Shown: in pieces, positions 33,231 through 38,325 of the stretch | Numbering within the stretch: the first letter of the stretch is position 1 | Layout: each line of letters starts with the position of its first letter | From: Chara braunii | Lineage: Eukaryota; Streptophyta; Charophyceae; Charales; Characeae | DNA length: 38,325 bases | Assembly (NCBI GenBank): GCA_003427395.1 | Contig: BFEA01000606.1 | Location: 553,922 to 592,246, forward strand | Reading direction: 5' to 3' | Notes under the pieces: model-generated | The model's input: the letters and a program-made list of their open reading frames with translations, nothing else | The model's database searches: none | What the model was told of the DNA's origin: nothing | Position numbers and translations under genes: made by a program

Positions 33231-33831
33231 AACAGTCTGCAGAATCCCCTAACTGATTACACTGTAGGTGATAATCCACCTTAACCCCGGCCATGGTTAT
33301 GCATCAACGACTGCCCGGCAACTGATACCTGAGGTGATGGGGACCACCGACCACTGCCCTCAAGGTACTTGTGACGAAAATCAAAGCAGACTTTCACTCA
33401 CCCACGCCAGATGGAAAACTGTACAGACTGTCAGTTCACACCCCATCACAAGCCAGCAAAACACCCACAAACGAAAGAAAGGTCTGTCACAGCCAAAAAA
33501 TACACTCCAGACACGCCACTGGCACTAGAGGCACAGCATGGCCGCGTAGTGACGGGCCCGACCACTGCCGCTCGACCTGACCGGAGAAAACCATAGCAGG
33601 GTGCTAGCGAAGTCGTGGTATATGTCGTCAAACAGAGCTGCCCGGTAAACCGTAGGCAGCCCCGGGTCACTCTGGTAGCCTAGGGCAAAAAGTTTTATTA
33701 TCGGGGCCCAGTGCCCAAGGGCCAAGGAAATACATGCACAAAGCGACATATAGAGATTCTCGTGTAAGCTGCCTCAGGCAAAAGGAACAGTAAAAACGAT
33801 AATACCATCATAATTTCAGTAGGCTACCACT

Positions 33832-33924
33832 GTCCTGTGGGACATCCATTAAAACTGGAACGATACCGAGAAGATGAGTATGACCCCGCCGCAAGGATGA
33901 CACACATAAATCAAGAAATGGTCC
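33832..33924 (+). pseudogene. Degenerate U6 snRNA retrocopy
   Basis: The segment aligns from start to end with U6: gtcctgtgggacatcc, aaaactggaacgatac, a damaged core with atgagtatgaccccgccg, and the 3' part ending aagaaatggtcc. It has more substitutions than the copy at 35.7 kb and is followed by C- and A-runs. It lies inside the first ARP3 intron seen here, antisense to that gene. Confidence 0.82.
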
Positions 33925-34415
33925 CCGCCCCCCCAAAAAAAAACAGAGTGGCCCAGGACCACTTGCCCAGCCGGGCCATTAAAAAAAAAATAAAAAAAAT
34001 AAAATAATAATAATAATAATAATAATAATAATTCAATTTTTTATGTTAAATTTGGTAAAGAATTTTGCTGTGACCCCGAGGCAAAAGTTGTTCGGCTCAT
34101 TTTTCTGCATAACTTTTTTTTTTTTTTTAAGGAGTTTTTGGGATTCTTTTTTTCTTTTTTTTCTTTTTTCTTTTCTTCCCTGGGACCTTCCCTTGTCCTT
34201 GCACGGCCAGACCGCCCGGGCAAACAAGGGGACACGGGAGGCCCGGCTGGTAGCCCAGGTAATAAATGAATAACTATTAATTAGTAATTACATTTCTACT
34301 TCCACAATAGAAATTTGATTCATTATCAATTTATCACCCAACTTTCCCACCCACACAAAGAAGGATGCTCACTGGATGCTTCTGGTTTGTTAGCTGGCCC
34401 AACTACCCGCACAAA

Positions 34416-34760
34416 TTCAGGAGGGGGCCCATATAACTGACATTTCGTTAAAACTAACATTTGTTTCTAAATTCAGGAAATCGAGCGTACGAAAAAAAGT
34501 TAAAAAACAGTATTTTTTAGCGTTTTTTCTTGTCCCCATGATGTTGGACTATCTGATGGTCGGGCGTCGTGACGAAGCCCAACGATTGGACACTCCGATG
34601 TATTTTGACGGTACTTTACATTGAGATACATCAGATGGTCAAAGTGAGATAACTACTTTCTCACCCAATGAGCAATGAAATTTCGACTAAGTCCACTTTC
34701 GTGAATTTAGAAAAAAATGTCAGTTTCTACGAAATGTCAGTTATATCAGTTCTCCCTGAA
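34416..34760. mobile_element. 345-bp element with ~60-bp inverted repeats
   Basis: The left arm ttcaggagggggcccatata, then actgacatttcgttaaaact ... tttctaaattcaggaaa, is matched in reverse complement by the right arm ending ctccctgaa at 34760, with few mismatches over about 60 bp. No coding sequence between. It lies in the first ARP3 intron seen. Confidence 0.75.
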
Positions 34761-34800
34761 GCCCTTAATAGGGGCACGAATCCACAAATTCATCAACCCT

Positions 34801-34897
34801 CTTCATCCGAGTGCAACGCCCGGTGATTATTGCTCTCTCTAGAGTGAACCTTGCACCAAATACAGCTATAATGACCGGGTGTTCTATTCGAGTGAAG
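34801..34897. mobile_element. 97-bp MITE, GCCCGGT family
   Basis: The left end cttcatccgagtgcaacgcc, ccggtgattat and right end ctataatgaccgggtgttct, attcgagtgaag are imperfect inverted repeats of about 32 bp. A second copy lies at 25.1 kb; both are in ARP3 introns. Confidence 0.65.
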
Positions 34898-35036
34898 ACA
34901 GTATCTAAAAACAATCACATATCAAAATGAATAATAATAACCTTCAATAAAGCAACAACTTGAACAACGTAACAACGAGTGGTGATGAGAATGCCACCAA
35001 GGAGGACAACACCGATCCTGCTGCAGCTGCTGGTGA

Positions 35037-35063
35037 TGGTGATGATGATGATGATGGTGATGG

Positions 35064-35097
<34 letters not shown>

Positions 35098-35099
35098 GA
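35037..35099. repeat. GAT/GGT triplet tract next to an ARP3 donor site
   Basis: An imperfect run of GAT and GGT triplets. On the ARP3 strand it starts about eight nucleotides inside the intron, right after gtcagcta. Confidence 0.93.
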
Positions 35100-35107
35100 T
35101 AGCTGAC

Positions 35108-35218
35108 CTTGTAGAGGGAGCGTCGTGTGTCAATTGGACTGGAACAAATGCAATCATCTACCACTCGAGGGAGGGGGGTGGTGAACTCGCTGCTGTAAAT
35201 TTCCGGCGAAAAAAAAAC
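35108..35218 (-). CDS. ARP3: ARP3 exon A (37 codons, internal exon)
   Basis: This exon belongs to actin-related protein 3, a subunit of the Arp2/3 complex that nucleates branched actin filaments in the cytoplasm. The translation begins [17 protein letters not shown] and ends [11 protein letters not shown]. It is the family segment that follows the LGPE motif and precedes the NIVLSGG phosphate-binding loop. The acceptor reads gaccag before GTT at 35218, and the donor reads AAG|gtcagc after 35108. The length is 111 nt and both borders are phase 0. The preceding exon should end in the LGPE motif, but I could not find it between 35219 and 38325, so that intron is at least 3.1 kb long or the exon lies outside the window. 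A GAT/GGT microsatellite begins only a few bases into the following intron. The family assignment comes from recognised motifs; expression was not tested. Confidence 0.93.
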
Positions 35219-35586
35219 CTGGTCATGCAAGCCACGTCATCAGGCAAAAAAACAAAGTAAAGTTAGCAAACTCTTAAGATAGCAAGATTTTCACCCCTAA
35301 TACAACAAGTTTGTGAGGATACCCTGTTGCGGGGGGGGAGGGGGAGGGGGGGTTGAGACGAGATGTGTGTAGGGGTATATTCGTAAATAGAGCTCAAGAG
35401 TCTCAAGTGCAAAATAACTGCAAGTTGCAGGTACACATACCCATCCATGAATTGAGTGCCAACTCGCCACATGACTGAGCTACGACCTCGTTCACGAAAG
35501 AATGATAGGAGCGGGAACTCTGGCAATGACGCGTAATCAAGCCACCACCAACATTTCCGTCTTTGAACAAGAGCAGCGGCTGTAAA

Positions 35587-35716
35587 GGGACGTTGGACCC
35601 GTTTTCCAGCAGATGCCGCTCCCCACCAATAGACTGGAGCATCCGGGATTCTCGCTAGGGGGAAGGGTGATCTTATCACCTCTCCTAGCGAGGAGACCGG
35701 TTTTCAAAAACAAAAA
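35587..35716 (+). mobile_element. SINE-like element, copy with hairpin
   Basis: The element has a conserved head gggacgttggacccgtttt, then ccagcagatgccgctccc and caccaatagactggagc. It is followed by a hairpin: CTCGCTAGG (35651-35659) pairs with CCTAGCGAG (35684-35692), and an inner GGTGAT pairs with ATCACC. It ends in an A-rich tail that runs straight into a U6 copy. The head is shared with four other copies in this window. The name SINE-like rests on the fixed 5' start, short length and A-rich tails; no tRNA-type A/B boxes were recognised. Confidence 0.7.
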
Positions 35717-35718
35717 CA

Positions 35719-35811
35719 GTCCTTCGGGACATCCGTTAAAATTGGAACAATACAGAGAAGATTAGCATGGCCCCTGCGCAAGGATGACACGCATAAATCG
35801 AGAAATGGTCC
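35719..35811 (+). pseudogene. U6 snRNA retrocopy (near full length, A-tailed)
   Basis: The sequence runs from gtccttcgggacatcc through the invariant core (acagagaagatt, then agcatggcccctgcgc) to gagaaatggtcc. This is essentially a full U6 spliceosomal RNA with a few substitutions. It lacks features of an active U6 gene: there is no TATA element or plant upstream sequence element in the preceding 60 bp, and the 3' end is followed by an A-rich run instead of the T-run terminator of RNA polymerase III. The upstream neighbour is the A-rich tail of a SINE-like element. It is best read as a reverse-transcribed copy. Confidence 0.88.
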
Positions 35812-35819
35812 ATAAAAAA

Positions 35820-38227
35820 AAAAACAAAAAAAAGACCGTACAGCATGCCAAAGACGGACAAACCACCACCAACATTTCTGTTGAGTCCTTTCAGCCAACA
35901 AAAGAAACACACAAAACATGGTTCACCGAGCAATGTTCGCTCTGCAATTCATGGCAGCCCAGTAGCAGGTTCTCCACAGAGCTGCTTTGTGCGACCATTG
36001 TGATCTGTCATAAGTTAACAATAACTTTAATATAAGTTAATAGTACAAGTAACAATAACTACGTTTTCTTCACCGCGGTTTTTCCCCGAACATAACGCAT
36101 ACATGTTGTAAACTTGTAAACGAATACAACGTGCAGGGTGCTTTCTATTCGAATACAACACATACGAGTTCCATTTGAGCAGCCCTACTTTTTGAAGACA
36201 ACGCATACGCACACTCTATTCATTTTTTTTGAATTTATTGAAAAAAGTTAAAAAAACACGAATAGAACACAGATGCATTATGATCGGGGGGAAGACGGGT
36301 AGATGTCTTCTCTCTGGCATGTTTGATCGGGTGGCGGCCAGTAGGTCGGATTTTTTCTACACCGTCAATTCTTTTTTTTTCCTTTTTCTTATTTTTTATA
36401 AACAGGTCCTTAATAGTCCGGCCTGGCTCCTCGTGCATTCTGGGGATCATCAGTCCAGTTCATATGCAAGGAAGATGAGCATTAGCGAACTCCAGCAATC
36501 AAACAGCATCATACATATGAGTCCAGATAGTCTTGACCTCGAACCAACAGCAGAAATGCATCACGAGATTCACCAAATAAGAACACACCAATAGTTCGTA
36601 ATTGACAATGCTGAAATAGTCTCTCATCATCATCAACGAAGAACAAGAGTTGATATCCTATTGGCGCTCGGCGCCCAGACTACATGTGGCAGATCCTATC
36701 TAGCCTAATTCTACAATGCCGATGTTGACAACAACAGCTTCCTGAAGTACGAGCACCAGGTATGTCTCTCGCAACACTCACAACCCCGATCCACACCACA
36801 CAGATGCCACTAGCACCCAAGGACCACCCTGTGCTACACCCAGCTCACAGCGGAGCAGCTCGGCTATGGCTGCCCGCTCCTTCCTGCTCGCCCGTGAGAG
36901 CGTGAGTGCCAGCCAGCCAGCAAATAGCGCAGCAGCGCTCACACAGCATGCAGCCAGCACCCGAATGCCGAATGAGGAGGCAGCCCCTTCCCTATATCGA
37001 AGTGGCCTGCCTGCGTCCAGTCCAGGAAGCTTCCATTAGGCCCCGGTAGGCACAGGCCCAGACCTCACACGCAGGCCCAGGGCCTGATGGTTGCATGTGC
37101 CCAACTGCCCTTGGCCTGCTCACGGCATTTCCCACGCGTCTGGCCCAGGTCACCATTCAGATACATTTGCAAAATATGGCCTGGGCCTGGGCGCCTTCAA
37201 CCAACTGGCGCAGCGCAACTGTCTGAATTTCACCAGTTGCGGGGTACCCTGAAAATCGAGGCCCTGAGGGCCTGTCGCGCCTGCCTTCACTTAGGGCGGC
37301 CGACATGCTGCAAAAAGGGCCCTGAAGGGGCTGAGCGGGCGTAGCCTCGCACCTATTCCACCGGCAAGTCAAAAAAATATATATTAATAATATTATATAT
37401 ATTATATACTATAACACCCCGAACGCTTCCATCCGCAGTTCGAGACCGAGGATTCTATGCTTGACAGTGACACACCAAGCACAACAAGAACATGGGGCTC
37501 GCTCCACCGCTCACCAAATGCACAAATGAGTTGAAAATTTGAAATGAAAAAAAAAAAAAAAAAAGAGCGTGTATCTTTCAATCTTATAGCGGCAGGTTCA
37601 TTCTCATTTTGCGCATTTTGAGTGGTGAGGCTAAGGTAGGCCCCATGTGTGATGTAGACGTGTGTCAGCAGAACACAACCCTTTTTCCCACCCAGATGCA
37701 TAGATCCAAAATTGAAACAGTAACACTTTGATACACGTAAGGCAAAAGAACGTAACGTTTCGGTGCAATGGACATTTCATTTTTTTGAAATTTGAATAGC
37801 GCCGGGCCTACACACCACGTCTGTCTGTGTACCTAAGCATGGGATTCATGCACACCCGTTTGCCTTTCGGCACACAGGCACCTTATTTTTTGCCCGTCAT
37901 ATTAGTGATCCTCGTTTGTGGTTCCACACAGGGGGGTTGGAGGGGGGGGAGGGGGGGGAGGAGGGGAAGGGGAGCGAAGGAGGGGGGGAAGAGGAGGAGG
38001 ACAGTGGAGGAAGGAGAAGAGCAGGGTACAGAGGCACCTCATTGGGTCCTCAATAATCACCGGCAGAGCACAATGCTAGACCCTGCCGCAGGAGGCCAGT
38101 CAGCAGTCGGGTAGCAGAGGGAAATGACCTGAGGAACAGGCCATACATTGCCTATGGTAAGTGGCCACCCCCGCAGGCCGGACAACAACAGTCTGGTCGT
38201 GGCCTCTGTGTATGTGTGCACATCGTC

Positions 38228-38230
<3 letters not shown>
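35820..38230. other. Presumed upstream ARP3 intron or flank; no exon found
   Basis: I searched the minus strand for the ARP3 exon that should precede 35218 (DVGYERFLGPE-type ending) and did not find it. Besides the MITE at 36.1-36.3 kb there is a GGCCC-rich stretch (37020-37330), a TA-rich run (37375-37410), and a G-rich purine run (37930-38020). Confidence 0.5.
36072..36300. mobile_element. MITE related to the 26.8-kb element
   Basis: The left end tttttccccgaacataacgc and right end (reverse complement) ccgtcttccccccgatcata match the terminal repeats of the 104-bp element. Internal phrases such as gaatacaacacatacgagtt repeat with variation. About 230 bp, non-coding. Confidence 0.55.

Positions 38231-38309
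<79 letters not shown>
38231..38309. repeat. (AG)n microsatellite at the right edge
   Basis: About 79 bp of AG followed by a G-run. Confidence 0.97.
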
Positions 38310-38312
<3 letters not shown>

Positions 38313-38325
38313 GGGGGCAAGGAGG

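Larger units (their letters stand above)
22516..35107 (-). other. ARP3: ARP3 introns (three, long, repeat-filled)
   Basis: The three introns of the visible part of ARP3 are 35107-32730, 32597-24325 and 24225-22516. Each has a GT donor and an AG acceptor with a pyrimidine tract, and all are phase 0. The first contains two inverted-repeat elements (34.4-34.9 kb) and a U6 pseudogene. The second carries Ty3 fragments, low-complexity blocks, a TTAA-element cluster and a SINE-like copy. The third carries a foldback element and a (GA)n tract. Exons total 423 nt over 12.8 kb, so the gene is more than 95 percent intron here. Confidence 0.9.

Noticed and set aside
35719-35811. Functional U6 snRNA gene
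   Set aside because: No TATA or upstream element at the usual distance and no T-run terminator; A-rich 3' flank and several substitutions point to a retrocopy.
35219-38325. The next upstream ARP3 exon
   Set aside because: Searched for the YERFLGPE-type ending and earlier ARP3 motifs on the minus strand; no match, so it is not annotated.

Overview
This is nuclear-type eukaryotic DNA. It is gene-poor, dense in microsatellites and transposable elements, and contains one assembly gap. The only host protein-coding gene I can support is the 3' end of an actin-related protein 3 gene (ARP3, large subunit family of the Arp2/3 actin-nucleating complex) on the minus strand. Four exons (35108-35218, 32598-32729, 24226-24324, 22435-22515) encode the last 140 residues. 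All are joined in phase 0 and have GT..AG borders. The three introns are about 2.4, 8.3 and 1.7 kb; the rest of the gene lies upstream, beyond the right edge of the window. The C-terminal wording of the protein looks green-lineage. With the huge repeat-filled introns and Ty3 chromovirus debris, a streptophyte alga or other large-genome green plant (for example a Chara-like genome) is my best guess, but this is inference.

Layout. 1-22.4 kb: no recognisable host gene. It holds decayed repeats, an AT-rich plain (about 10.2-17.2 kb), several tandem duplications (156 bp at 3.1 kb, about 204 bp at 14.8 kb, 78 bp at 16.5 kb), a degenerate minisatellite at 8.2-8.6 kb, a 23-bp minisatellite at 21.8-22.2 kb, and (TG)n/(GA)n tracts, one broken by 165 N. 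22.4-35.2 kb: the ARP3 gene. Its introns carry inverted-repeat elements, a scrambled set of Ty3/gypsy pol fragments, CT-rich and GCGCA-rich low-complexity blocks, U6 snRNA-derived copies, and one exon-like open segment on the opposite strand. 35.2-38.3 kb: upstream ARP3 intron or flank, with a SINE-like element abutting an almost complete U6 snRNA retrocopy.

The most interesting non-gene signals are as follows. (1) A dispersed SINE-like family has five copies with a conserved ~55-bp head. Three copies carry a strong hairpin at the same place downstream, but the stem sequences are unrelated. (2) A-tailed U6 copies occur, one fused directly to that SINE and one folded into a U6/anti-U6 hairpin. 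(3) A family of TTAA-bounded inverted-repeat elements is present; one terminus is interrupted by a 104-bp TA-flanked MITE whose empty site is readable elsewhere in the window. (4) A head-to-head inversion of Ty3 integrase fragments has a small palindrome at the junction. No rRNA, tRNA, CRISPR or bacterial-type operon was seen.
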